The notes under the pieces: generated by a model
What the model saw: the letters and a program-made list of their open reading frames with translations, nothing else
Database searches by the model: none
What the model was told of the DNA's origin: nothing
Assembly: GCA_023423975.1 (NCBI GenBank)
Contig: JAFAEO010000048.1
Span: forward strand, 62,001-126,000
DNA from: Pseudomonadota bacterium
Lineage (GTDB): Bacteria; Pseudomonadota; Gammaproteobacteria; Burkholderiales; Burkholderiaceae_B
Direction: 5' to 3'
DNA: 64,000 bases
Translations under genes and position numbers: made by a program
In this document: positions 52,666 through 60,741 of the stretch, piece by piece
Position numbering within the stretch: the stretch's first letter is position 1
How the letters are laid out: every line of letters begins with the position of its first letter

Positions 52666-52703
52666 ACCAGACTTTGCTGAATTAACTTAATTAAAGAACT
52701 ACC

Positions 52704-52970
52704 ATGGCCAATACTGCACAAGCACGCAAACGTGCACGTCAATCCGTTGCTCGTAACAAACACAACTCCAGCCTGCGCTCACTGCTGCGCACGTCTGTCA
52801 AACGCGTACGTCAGGCAATTGATGCCGGCGACCAGACTGCCGCAAACGAAGTGTTTGCCAAGGCAACCAGTGTTATTGATCGCGTAGCCGACAAAAAAAT
52901 CATCCATAAAAACAAAGCTGCCCGTCACAAAAGCCGCCTGTCTGCTGCAATCCGCGCAATCAGCGCCTGA
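52704..52970 (+). CDS. rpsT: 30S ribosomal protein S20
   Basis: An 88-residue, very basic all-helical protein. NTAQARKRARQSVARNKHNSSLRSLLRT is the family signature; it binds the 16S rRNA 5' domain. An AAAGAA site precedes the ATG. In many betaproteobacteria murJ, rpsT, DUF3579 and argF lie together, as they do here. The stop is followed by 430 bases with strong hairpins. Confidence 0.98.
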   Translation: MANTAQARKRARQSVARNKHNSSLRSLLRTSVKRVRQAIDAGDQTAANEVFAKATSVIDRVADKKIIHKNKAARHKSRLSAAIRAISA

Positions 52971-53401
52971 TCTGTATCTCTGGCAGTACCTTGCCGGGGC
53001 AGGATAAGCGATAGCGCGCACCAAACCGCATCGCTTCAAAATACCGGCAAGCTTCACGGTTTGCGTCAATGGTAATCATAAAGCGTGGCTTTAAGCCGCG
53101 CTTTATGCTTTGTCGGCTTTTGCCGATATACCGATGTACGCCCACGCCCCCTCCAGGCAATCCCTTCCCTATTAAATTGAGTCGCGCTTTCTGCCCAGCA
53201 GCCGCTGCGATAGCTTATTCATGCCTGCCGATAGTTGCTTGTGCATGACTGGGCACCAGGCCGGTAACCACATCCCACCGCAGGCAGGCTACACGTACGC
53301 ATCCACACCCATGAAAGACATGAGCAGATCAAAATAACAAGAACAGGTCGGAAAAGCGCGGAGCAAGAGGCCTGGCGTAAAAAGGAAAGGCCGAAAGAAA
53401 T
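52971..53401. other. Intergenic region after rpsT
   Basis: About 430 bases with no credible gene. It contains the strong hairpin at 53077-53107 and a second small one (CGGC-TTTT-GCCG at 53113). The rest shows no motif. Confidence 0.4.
53077..53107. terminator. Strong hairpin downstream of rpsT
   Basis: CATAAAGCG at 53077-53085 pairs with CGCTTTATG at 53099-53107, and GGCTT at 53087-53091 with AAGCC at 53093-53097, giving an almost continuous 15-bp stem. It lacks a proper T-run on either strand, so it may be a processing or protective 3' hairpin rather than a true terminator. It begins 107 bases after the rpsT stop. Confidence 0.5.
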
Positions 53402-53701
53402 TCAGCGTGTCCGTTCGGACGTTTTGAGCTTGTTATCTTTGGCAAAATCTGCAACAAATTTCCAGGCCAGGGGTTCGAGTTCGCGCAGGCGAAAGTCGAC
53501 AATCACACATTTGACGCCATCGATGATATTGGGCACAACATAGGGCGAATACGTGATGTGATTGCCCGGGCCCACATTGCCGCCAGGACGAAAATGCGAC
53601 ATTACGCCGGCGAGCCTTTCCGCCCAGTCGCTCGGGCGAAAGCGCTGGCCTTCTTCGGTCACTCCGTGGATAATTAATTGTTGCACTTCAATTATCTTCA
53701 A
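53402..53701 (-). CDS. DUF3579 family protein
   Basis: A 99-residue protein. LIIHGVTEEGQRFRPSDWAERLAGVMSHFRPGGNVGPGNHITYSPYVVPNIIDGVKCVIVDFRL is the DUF3579 domain, known in betaproteobacteria next to argF and rpsT; function unknown. The start is uncertain: no ATG fits, so I use the TTG at 53701, preceded by AAGAGA at 7 bases; a longer frame reaches 53857 with an unlikely hydrophobic leader. It is divergent from argF with about 280 bases between. Confidence 0.8.
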   Translation of the reverse strand: MKIIEVQQLIIHGVTEEGQRFRPSDWAERLAGVMSHFRPGGNVGPGNHITYSPYVVPNIIDGVKCVIVDFRLRELEPLAWKFVADFAKDNKLKTSERTR

Positions 53702-53983
53702 GAAAAAGTCTCTTGCGATAAAAACCGTCAGAGAACAAAGATATACTAAAGACAGAATTGTATATGATAGCGTCTGGCGGCACCGGCAATTTGCCGGGTT
53801 ATATGAAAGAAACAACAGATATATCCCGGTTGCCGGAAAACGCCCATTCCCTCTCAAGACAAGCGCCTGGCGCCTCCCCGCGGAGTGCTGTCGGGAGCCG
53901 TTTTTTCCCAGTTTCGTACTGTTTTTCTATTTAGTACTGTTTACCTGTTTATTTGTTTACGTTAGCGACTGAATCATCCTGCC

Positions 53984-54934
53984 ATGACAACCTTGCAATC
54001 GACCGGCCCGATGCGGCATTTCCTACAGATCAAAGACTTTACTTCTGACGAACTTCTCTACGTGCTCAACCGCGCGTTGATCATCAAAAGCAAATTCAAG
54101 CGATACGAGCCGCACATGCCGCTACATGACCGCACGCTGGCCATGGTTTTTGAAAAAGCCAGCACCCGCACCCGTGTCTCATTTGAGGCCGGCATGTACC
54201 AAATGGGCGGCTCGGTGATTCACCTGACCACCACCGACTCACAACTGGGCCGAGCCGAACCAATAGAAGATACTGCGCGCGTGATTTCCCGGATGGTCGA
54301 CATCATCATGATCCGCACCTTTGAGCAGACGCGTATCGAACGCTTTGCCGCCCACTCGCGGGTACCGGTCATCAACGGATTGACCAACGAATTTCATCCC
54401 TGCCAGATCCTTGCCGATATCCTGACTTATATGGAGCATCGCGGCGCCATCAAGGGCAAAACCGTTGCCTGGATTGGTGATGCTAACAATATGGCTTATA
54501 CCTGGATTCAGGCCGCCCAATTGCTGGGATTCAAGATGCATGTCTCGGCCCCAAAGGGTTACCGCCTTGAACAAGACCGGATTGCCGGGGTATCCAGCGA
54601 TGTGCTGGAGCAGTTTGACGACCCGGCCGAAGCATGCCGCGGCGCCAGTCTGGTGACCACCGATGTGTGGACCAGCATGGGTTACGAAGAAGAAAACGAA
54701 AAACGCAAACGCGCGTTCAAAAACTGGCAGGTCAACAGCCAGGTCATGCAGGCTGCGCAAGCAGACGCGTTGTTCATGCATTGCCTGCCTGCACACCGTG
54801 GCGAAGAAGTTACCGGTGAGGTGATTGACGGTCCGCAAAGCGTGGTCTGGGACGAAGCGGAAAATCGTCTGCATGCGCAGAAGGCCTTGATGGAGTTCCT
54901 GCTGCTCGGACGATTGCCCGACGTACAAGCGTAA
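53984..54934 (+). CDS. argF: Ornithine carbamoyltransferase
   Basis: A 316-residue enzyme of arginine biosynthesis (ornithine + carbamoyl phosphate to citrulline). STRTRVSFEAG at residues 60-70 binds carbamoyl phosphate; NEFHPCQILADILT and FMHCLPAHRGEEVT complete the active site. Followed by argG after 193 bases. It lies opposite a DUF3579 gene in the usual betaproteobacterial order. Confidence 0.97.
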   Translation: MTTLQSTGPMRHFLQIKDFTSDELLYVLNRALIIKSKFKRYEPHMPLHDRTLAMVFEKASTRTRVSFEAGMYQMGGSVIHLTTTDSQLGRAEPIEDTARVISRMVDIIMIRTFEQTRIERFAAHSRVPVINGLTNEFHPCQILADILTYMEHRGAIKGKTVAWIGDANNMAYTWIQAAQLLGFKMHVSAPKGYRLEQDRIAGVSSDVLEQFDDPAEACRGASLVTTDVWTSMGYEEENEKRKRAFKNWQVNSQVMQAAQADALFMHCLPAHRGEEVTGEVIDGPQSVVWDEAENRLHAQKALMEFLLLGRLPDVQA

Positions 54935-55127
54935 GACTGTCAGCAATCATGAAACGCGTTAAAATACCGTCTATGCGTCGCATCTGAACACGCGTTGCTG
55001 CAACAGTTTCATGGTCATATCAGCCACCAACCCCTGATGCAACGTCGCGCGCTGCCGGACATCCGGCGGCAGCTTCAGCCCGACAACCCCGCTATTTCTA
55101 ACAACCTGCTAAATATACGAGTTCCTA

Positions 55128-56348
55128 ATGAGCGAAGTCAAAAAAGTTGTTCTCGCCTACTCCGGCGGTCTTGATACCTCAGTCATTCTGAAGTGGCTGC
55201 AAGACACCTATCAGTGTGAAGTCATTACATTTACCGCCGATATCGGACAGGGCGAGGAGCTCGAGCCGGCACGCCGCAAGGCTGAAAAATTCGGTATCAA
55301 GCCCGAGAACATTTTCATTGATGATTTACGCGAAGAATTCGTGCGTGATTTCGTTTTCCCCATGTTTCGCGCCAATGCAGTATACGAAGGCGAGTACCTG
55401 CTGGGCACCTCTATTGCCCGCCCGTTGATCGCCAAACGTCAGATTGAAATTGCCAGTCAGGTCGGCGCCGATTCCGTATCACATGGCGCAACCGGCAAAG
55501 GCAACGACCAGGTTCGTTTCGAACTGGGCTATTACGCTCTGAATCCGTCTATCAAGGTTATTGCGCCATGGCGCGAGTGGGATTTGCTGTCGCGTGAAAA
55601 ACTGCTGTCCTATGCTGAAAAAGCAGGCATCGAAATTGACATGAAGCACAAGAATGGGGGCGCCCCCTATTCCATGGACGCCAATCTGCTGCATATCAGC
55701 TTCGAAGGCCGTCACCTGGAAGATCCCAAGGCCGAAGCCGAAGAAAGCATGTGGCGCTGGACAGTGTCTCCCGAACAGGCTCCGGATACGCCGGAATATG
55801 TCGATCTGGAATACGAACGTGGCGACATCATCGGCATCAATGGTGAAAAACTCACGCCGGCCCAAGTGCTGACCAAACTGAACGAACTGGGTGGCAAGCA
55901 CGGTATCGGCCGTCTTGACCTGGTCGAAAACCGCTACGTCGGGATGAAATCCCGCGGCTGCTACGAAACACCGGGTGGCACCATCATGCTGCGCGGACAT
56001 CGCGCTATCGAATCGATTACCCTTGATCGCGAAGTTGCGCACCTGAAAGACGATCTGATGCCTCGCTATGCAGCCCTGGTCTATAACGGATACTGGTGGT
56101 CTCCGGAGCGTAAGGCGCTGCAGGTGCTGATTGATCACTCCCAACAGTTCGTCAACGGCTGGGTACGCCTGAAACTGTACAAAGGCAATGTCTACACAGT
56201 CGCCCGTGATTCGAAAGACACCCTGTTTGACAAAACCATTGCCACCTTTGACGATGACGGTGGCGCGTACAACCAGGCAGACGCCGGAGGATTCATTAAG
56301 CTGAATGCACTGCGTATGCGTATTGAAACCACGGCTGGTCGCAAATAA
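55128..56348 (+). CDS. argG: Argininosuccinate synthase
   Basis: A 406-residue enzyme that condenses citrulline and aspartate with ATP. AYSGGLDTSVIL (residues 10-21) is the ATP pyrophosphatase P-loop; GATGKGNDQVRFE and MDANLLHISFEGRHLEDP are downstream signatures. Together with argF it makes the last steps but one of arginine synthesis; argH is not in the window. A terminator follows 24 bases after the stop. Confidence 0.97.
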   Translation: MSEVKKVVLAYSGGLDTSVILKWLQDTYQCEVITFTADIGQGEELEPARRKAEKFGIKPENIFIDDLREEFVRDFVFPMFRANAVYEGEYLLGTSIARPLIAKRQIEIASQVGADSVSHGATGKGNDQVRFELGYYALNPSIKVIAPWREWDLLSREKLLSYAEKAGIEIDMKHKNGGAPYSMDANLLHISFEGRHLEDPKAEAEESMWRWTVSPEQAPDTPEYVDLEYERGDIIGINGEKLTPAQVLTKLNELGGKHGIGRLDLVENRYVGMKSRGCYETPGGTIMLRGHRAIESITLDREVAHLKDDLMPRYAALVYNGYWWSPERKALQVLIDHSQQFVNGWVRLKLYKGNVYTVARDSKDTLFDKTIATFDDDGGAYNQADAGGFIKLNALRMRIETTAGRK

Positions 56349-56711
56349 ATTATCGCGCCACCTGCTATGAACAAAAAAACGCCGGCTTTGCCGGCGGTTT
56401 TGTCTTATCTGCGCGATTGTCCGAAACATCAGGATCATTAGCGACTGCCAATATAAGCGCTGCACAAATACAGCAAGGGCCGCTGCCACGCAGGCTTAAG
56501 CTACATGCCCCACTCCCTTGCATGGCGATGTCGCCAGAAGCAATGCTACACCCATTACTGCCCCGCTACGTCATACTACATCGTTGCTGTCCTGCCGCTC
56601 ATGGGTGCCCGGCGAGTAGCGACTAACTCGCAACCTTAGTGCAGCCTTACGGCGTAAGGCCTATCGGTGTTACCGTAAGCAGCCGGATATATCGCAAGTG
56701 GGCGCACTCCG
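56349..56711. other. Intergenic region between argG and kup
   Basis: About 360 bases between convergent genes. It holds the argG terminator and a small palindrome CCTTACGGCGTAAGG near 56646. I see no gene. Confidence 0.4.
56372..56402 (+). terminator. Intrinsic terminator of argG
   Basis: CGCCGGC at 56380-56386 pairs with GCCGGCG at 56390-56396 with a three-base loop, flanked by AAAAAAA on the left and GGTTTTGT on the right, so it can work in both directions. It lies 24 bases after the argG stop. Confidence 0.8.
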
Positions 56712-58592
56712 CTACAGTTCAACCTGTATTCCCATTTCAATCACGCGATTGGGAGGTATCTTGTAAAAACGCGTACTGCGCGCTGCGTTGCGGGACATGA
56801 AGGCAAACAGCCTGCGGCGGTAGCGCTTGATCAATGGCGCACGGTTTGACACCATGATGGTCTGACGCGACATAAAGTAGGACACCACCATCGGCGACAA
56901 ATCAATCTGCGGATGCGCAGCGTGAACCTGCTCGAGTACTTCGGGTACATTAGGCTCCTGCTTGAACCCATAGGTCGCCGTGACCTGCCATGCGTTGGCA
57001 TCAACCTCGGAAATCACAAACCGGTCTTCCTGCGAGATAAAAGGCACATCGGCGCTTTTCACCGACAAAAAGACCAATTGCTCGTGCAACACCTTGTTGT
57101 GCTTCAGGTTATGCAACAGGGCTGACGGCACACGCTGCGGATTCGAATGCATGAATACCGCGGTGCCAGGAACGCGGGGTACGGTATCGTGCAAGAGCAT
57201 ATTCAGAAACGGCTTGAGCTGCTGCGCCTCGTCAATATCAATCCGGTCCAGGCGTTCCCGTCCCTTGCGCCAGGTCATCATCAAAGTAAACAGGGCCAAC
57301 GCAATGAGCAATGGCAGCCAGCCGCCCTCTTCGATCTTGATGGCATTGGCCGAAAACAGCAGCACATCAATAATGAGAAAAATGCACAGCAGCACGTAAA
57401 TGATGGTTCGGCGAAACCCCTTGTACATTCCGGGCATCACACTGAAAGCCAAAATCGACGTAATCAACATTGTGCCTGTCACGGCAAAGCCGTAGGCATG
57501 GGCAAGTTTTTCAGAACTCTGGAACACCAGCACAAGAACGACCACGGCAACAAAGAGCAGCCCATTGACACGTGGCATGTAAATCTGGCCTTCTTCCTCG
57601 CTTGATGTATGCAGGATTTCCATGCGGGGCCACAAACCGATCTGCACGGCCTGCCGCGTAACCGAAAACGCCCCCGAAATGACTGCCTGAGAGGCAATGA
57701 TGGTTGCCATGGTCGCCAGAATGACCATGGGGATTTGTCCCCAGACCGGCACGGACATGAAAAACGGATTTTTCGCTGCGGCCGGGTTCTGGATCACCAT
57801 GGCACCCTGACCGAAGTAACAAAGCAGCAAGGCGGGCAATACAAACCAGAACCATGCCCGACTGATGGCCGGCCGTCCGAAATGGCCCATATCAGCATAC
57901 AGCGCTTCAGCACCGGTCAATGCAAGCACAACATACCCAAGCAACAGAAAGCTGTGCACCGGGTCATTCATGATAAAGCGCCAGGCATAAATAGGTTCGA
58001 GCGCCAGCAACACTACCGGATTGTCGAAAATATTCCAGATACCCAGCAATCCCAGCGCAAGAAACCAGACAAACATGATCGGCCCGAACAGACGACCGAC
58101 CAGACCAGTACCATGAGACTGGATCATGAACAGGCCGATCATGATAATGACCGACAGCGGCAGAATCCAGTGGTCGAACCGATCCGAGACGACACTGATG
58201 CCCTCCAGCGCCGACAGCACCGAAATGGCCGGCGTGATAACACTATCACCGTAGAACAGGCAAGCACCAAATATGCCGAGCACCAGCAGGATAGGCCGGT
58301 ACCGGGGCTTGATGTTGCGGATCGCCAGCTCCATGAGTGCCAATACCCCGCCCTCGCCTTTATTATCTGCGCGCAGCACAAGAATCACATACTTGACCGA
58401 GACCACGATCATAACAAGCCAGAACAGAATGGACAGGATCCCCAGCACTGAATCCTGACCCACACCAACGCCCGCACCGTTCAGGCTGGCCTGGATGGTG
58501 TACAGCGGGCTGGTACCGATATCTCCATAAACCACACCCAGGGCGCCTAGCAGCATGCCGGCGCCAGGAGATTTCTTTGAATCCTGTTGCAT
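56712..58592 (-). CDS. kup: Kup family potassium uptake protein
   Basis: A 626-residue KUP/HAK potassium:proton symporter with about 12 membrane helices and a C-terminal cytosolic domain. LGALGVVYGDIGTSPLYTI at the N-terminus is the family signature, with the conserved Asp of GDIGTSPLY; GEGGVLALMEL follows helix 2. Its start overlaps the histidine kinase stop by 1 base (TAATG), so it is translationally coupled to a two-component system. The Kup family brings K+ in at acidic pH and in hyperosmotic stress. Confidence 0.95.
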   Translation of the reverse strand: MQQDSKKSPGAGMLLGALGVVYGDIGTSPLYTIQASLNGAGVGVGQDSVLGILSILFWLVMIVVSVKYVILVLRADNKGEGGVLALMELAIRNIKPRYRPILLVLGIFGACLFYGDSVITPAISVLSALEGISVVSDRFDHWILPLSVIIMIGLFMIQSHGTGLVGRLFGPIMFVWFLALGLLGIWNIFDNPVVLLALEPIYAWRFIMNDPVHSFLLLGYVVLALTGAEALYADMGHFGRPAISRAWFWFVLPALLLCYFGQGAMVIQNPAAAKNPFFMSVPVWGQIPMVILATMATIIASQAVISGAFSVTRQAVQIGLWPRMEILHTSSEEEGQIYMPRVNGLLFVAVVVLVLVFQSSEKLAHAYGFAVTGTMLITSILAFSVMPGMYKGFRRTIIYVLLCIFLIIDVLLFSANAIKIEEGGWLPLLIALALFTLMMTWRKGRERLDRIDIDEAQQLKPFLNMLLHDTVPRVPGTAVFMHSNPQRVPSALLHNLKHNKVLHEQLVFLSVKSADVPFISQEDRFVISEVDANAWQVTATYGFKQEPNVPEVLEQVHAAHPQIDLSPMVVSYFMSRQTIMVSNRAPLIKRYRRRLFAFMSRNAARSTRFYKIPPNRVIEMGIQVEL

Positions 58593-59698
58593 TATTTATC
58601 AACCTTTGAACGGGTAAGCCGGGTACCAATACGCGGTCCGGGGAAAATCACAGTAATCTGCGTACCCTGGATTTGCGGCCGACTCAGCAGACTCCACCAA
58701 GCGCCGTGGGCACGGGTAATTTCACGCACGATAGTCAGACCCAGACCAGTTCCTGCGGCATCAGCCTTGGGGGATCGGTAAAAAGCATCGAAAATCTGCG
58801 CCGCATCTTCGGGATCAATGCCGCAACCGTCATCACGAATGGTGAGCGAGGGCGGGTTGGATCCTACAGTCAGCGTAATATTACTTGCCCCCTGGGCGTA
58901 CTTGAGTGCATTGTCGAGCAGATTGCCCAGCAACTCTTCCAGCAGCAGGACATCACCATCTATCCACACAGCCGTGTCGGGTGCATCCAGAAAAAGGTCT
59001 ACCCCATGCTGCCGCGTTTTGGGCACCCATTCCAGACCGGCATTTTGCACCCATTCGCATAAATTGATTTTTGTAAAAACATCCTGCGGGCGAATGCCCG
59101 GATCGGCCCTGGCCAGCACTAACAACTGCTGCCCCAGGTGGATAAGACGATTGCTGATGGTTTTAATTCTCTCGGCACGCTCTCTAACATCATCAGGCAG
59201 TGTGCGCGCCAGCATCAGTTCCGATTCCAGTCGCAGACCGGCCAACGGGGTACGAAACTGATGCGCCGCATGACCGATAAAGCGACGCTGGGCCACCAGA
59301 GATTCATCCAGCTTGCGCAACAAGTCGTTCAGGCGATCCAGCAAAGGCAGCAGCTCGGTAGGCACGTTATGCAATTCAATGGGCTGCAGGTCCTCTTCGG
59401 AGCGCTGGGAAATTTCTCCGGCAAGCATATTGACCGAACGCAGCCCCGAGCGCACCCCATAAAAGACCAGCCATGCGAATAGGGCAACCAGCAGCAACTG
59501 CCCAATGATAATAACAATGAAAATATCCTTGACTACCCAGTCAAGTGCATCCTGCATGATCAACAGGGTTGCACTGAAATCAAGAATAATTAGGACCAGC
59601 AGCGCCGGGATCAGTCTGATGATAAGATGACGAAACAGAGACCCTTTCTGAAGAAAAGAACTGCTGCGTCGGGCACCGCCATATTTGGGATTGGTCAT
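58592..59698 (-). CDS. Sensor histidine kinase (OmpR-class partner)
   Basis: A 368-residue membrane histidine kinase. Two membrane helices (residues 26-48 and 58-80) leave a very short periplasmic loop, so the sensor is probably in the membrane or the linker. The H box is FIGHAAHQFRTPLAGL with His146, followed by the N box LLDNALKYA and G boxes IRDDGCGIDP and GTGLGLTIVREI. It is 66 bases downstream of the response regulator and overlaps kup by 1 base. The sensed signal is unknown; coupling with kup suggests potassium, osmolarity or membrane state. Confidence 0.92.
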   Translation of the reverse strand: MTNPKYGGARRSSSFLQKGSLFRHLIIRLIPALLVLIILDFSATLLIMQDALDWVVKDIFIVIIIGQLLLVALFAWLVFYGVRSGLRSVNMLAGEISQRSEEDLQPIELHNVPTELLPLLDRLNDLLRKLDESLVAQRRFIGHAAHQFRTPLAGLRLESELMLARTLPDDVRERAERIKTISNRLIHLGQQLLVLARADPGIRPQDVFTKINLCEWVQNAGLEWVPKTRQHGVDLFLDAPDTAVWIDGDVLLLEELLGNLLDNALKYAQGASNITLTVGSNPPSLTIRDDGCGIDPEDAAQIFDAFYRSPKADAAGTGLGLTIVREITRAHGAWWSLLSRPQIQGTQITVIFPGPRIGTRLTRSKVDK

Positions 59699-59764
59699 GG
59701 AATAAGAGAAAAGGAAGTCCTGCCGCAGATTCTAGAGCATCGCCCGGGCAGGTTCAATGTTTTC

Positions 59765-60451
59765 TCAGACCGTGGGGGCAGCCGCATCATCGATTTCAAG
59801 AAGATAACCAAATCCGCGTACGGTCTGGATCGACGTGCCGGTGCCTTCCAGGCGCTTACGCAGGCGGTATACATAGACTTCAACCGCATTTTCGCTGAAG
59901 TCGGCATCCCAGGCTGAAAGCGAATTGACAATCTGTCGCTTGGTTACCACTCTACCGGGGCGGGCCATCAGCATTTCGAGCACCGACAACTCACGCACCG
60001 AAAGATTCAGCCGCTCGCCATGGGCGCGCACCTCGCGGCCGACTGTATCAAACTGCAGCGGCCCCACTTCTATGACCGGACTGGACTGGCCGGACTGGCG
60101 CCGCGCAAAGGTACGCACCCGGGCGGCCAGCTCGGACAGCTCAAATGGCTTGGTCACGTAATCATCGGCGCCCGCATCAAGCCCGGCAACCCGGTCTTCA
60201 ACATCATCGCGAGCGGTCAGAATCAGCGTTGGCTCCTGATGGCCTTGCGCCCTCAATTGCTTGAGTACCTCCAGCCCGTTCATATCCGGCAAATTCAAGT
60301 CCAGGATAAGCAACTGGTACACCTGGCCTGACACTGCGCCAAAGACCTGGCTGCCGTTGGAGACCCAATCGACGGCGTATCCCTGTTCGCGCAGAAACTC
60401 TTGCAGGGCCGAACCCAGAATATTGTCATCTTCAATTACTAAAATTCGCAT
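59765..60451 (-). CDS. OmpR/PhoB family response regulator
   Basis: A 228-residue two-domain response regulator. The receiver (residues 1-118) has D8/D9, the phosphorylated D51 (LILDLNLPDMNGL) and K101 (YVTKPF); the winged-helix effector domain follows (about 130-222) with ELSVLEMLMARPGRVVTKRQIVNSL and AVEVYVYRLRKRL. It is the first gene of the RR-HK-kup string. An inverted repeat 36-62 bases upstream is a likely autoregulatory binding site. Confidence 0.95.
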   Translation of the reverse strand: MRILVIEDDNILGSALQEFLREQGYAVDWVSNGSQVFGAVSGQVYQLLILDLNLPDMNGLEVLKQLRAQGHQEPTLILTARDDVEDRVAGLDAGADDYVTKPFELSELAARVRTFARRQSGQSSPVIEVGPLQFDTVGREVRAHGERLNLSVRELSVLEMLMARPGRVVTKRQIVNSLSAWDADFSENAVEVYVYRLRKRLEGTGTSIQTVRGFGYLLEIDDAAAPTV

Positions 60452-60486
60452 ATTGATTCTGCCTATGTTTAACGGTCCGCTCTACC

Positions 60487-60513
60487 AATTGTTAACAGTT
60501 TGCCCTAACAATT
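60487..60513. promoter_or_regulatory. Inverted repeat upstream of the response regulator
   Basis: AATTGTTA at 60487-60494 is perfectly complementary to TAACAATT at 60506-60513, with an 11-base spacer. A further TAACA-type half-site overlaps as TGTTAACA at 60490-60497. It lies 36-62 bases upstream of the regulator start at 60451, in the region expected for autoregulation. Confidence 0.5.
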
Positions 60514-60741
60514 TTCTGACAAAAAGCTGAAATTTCAATCACTTAAATTGAGACCAGACCATTATTCTACCCAATTTCTCCTGGCTGCTTTTAATTTTTT
60601 TGTGCACCTGCGCAAGTGAGCGGTCGATGACCCGGTGCCCAAGACGCCTGGTAAGACCCTTGCCGCCTGCAAACAGAGACGCAATGCTGCCTGCGCACCA
60701 GGCAGTAGCAAGTTCAGTGCCATCTCGCCCGATACGGTCGT

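Noticed and set aside
53702..53857. Longer start for the DUF3579 gene
   Set aside because: The 52-residue leader is hydrophobic, Cys- and Tyr-rich, and not part of the domain; no ribosome site precedes it.
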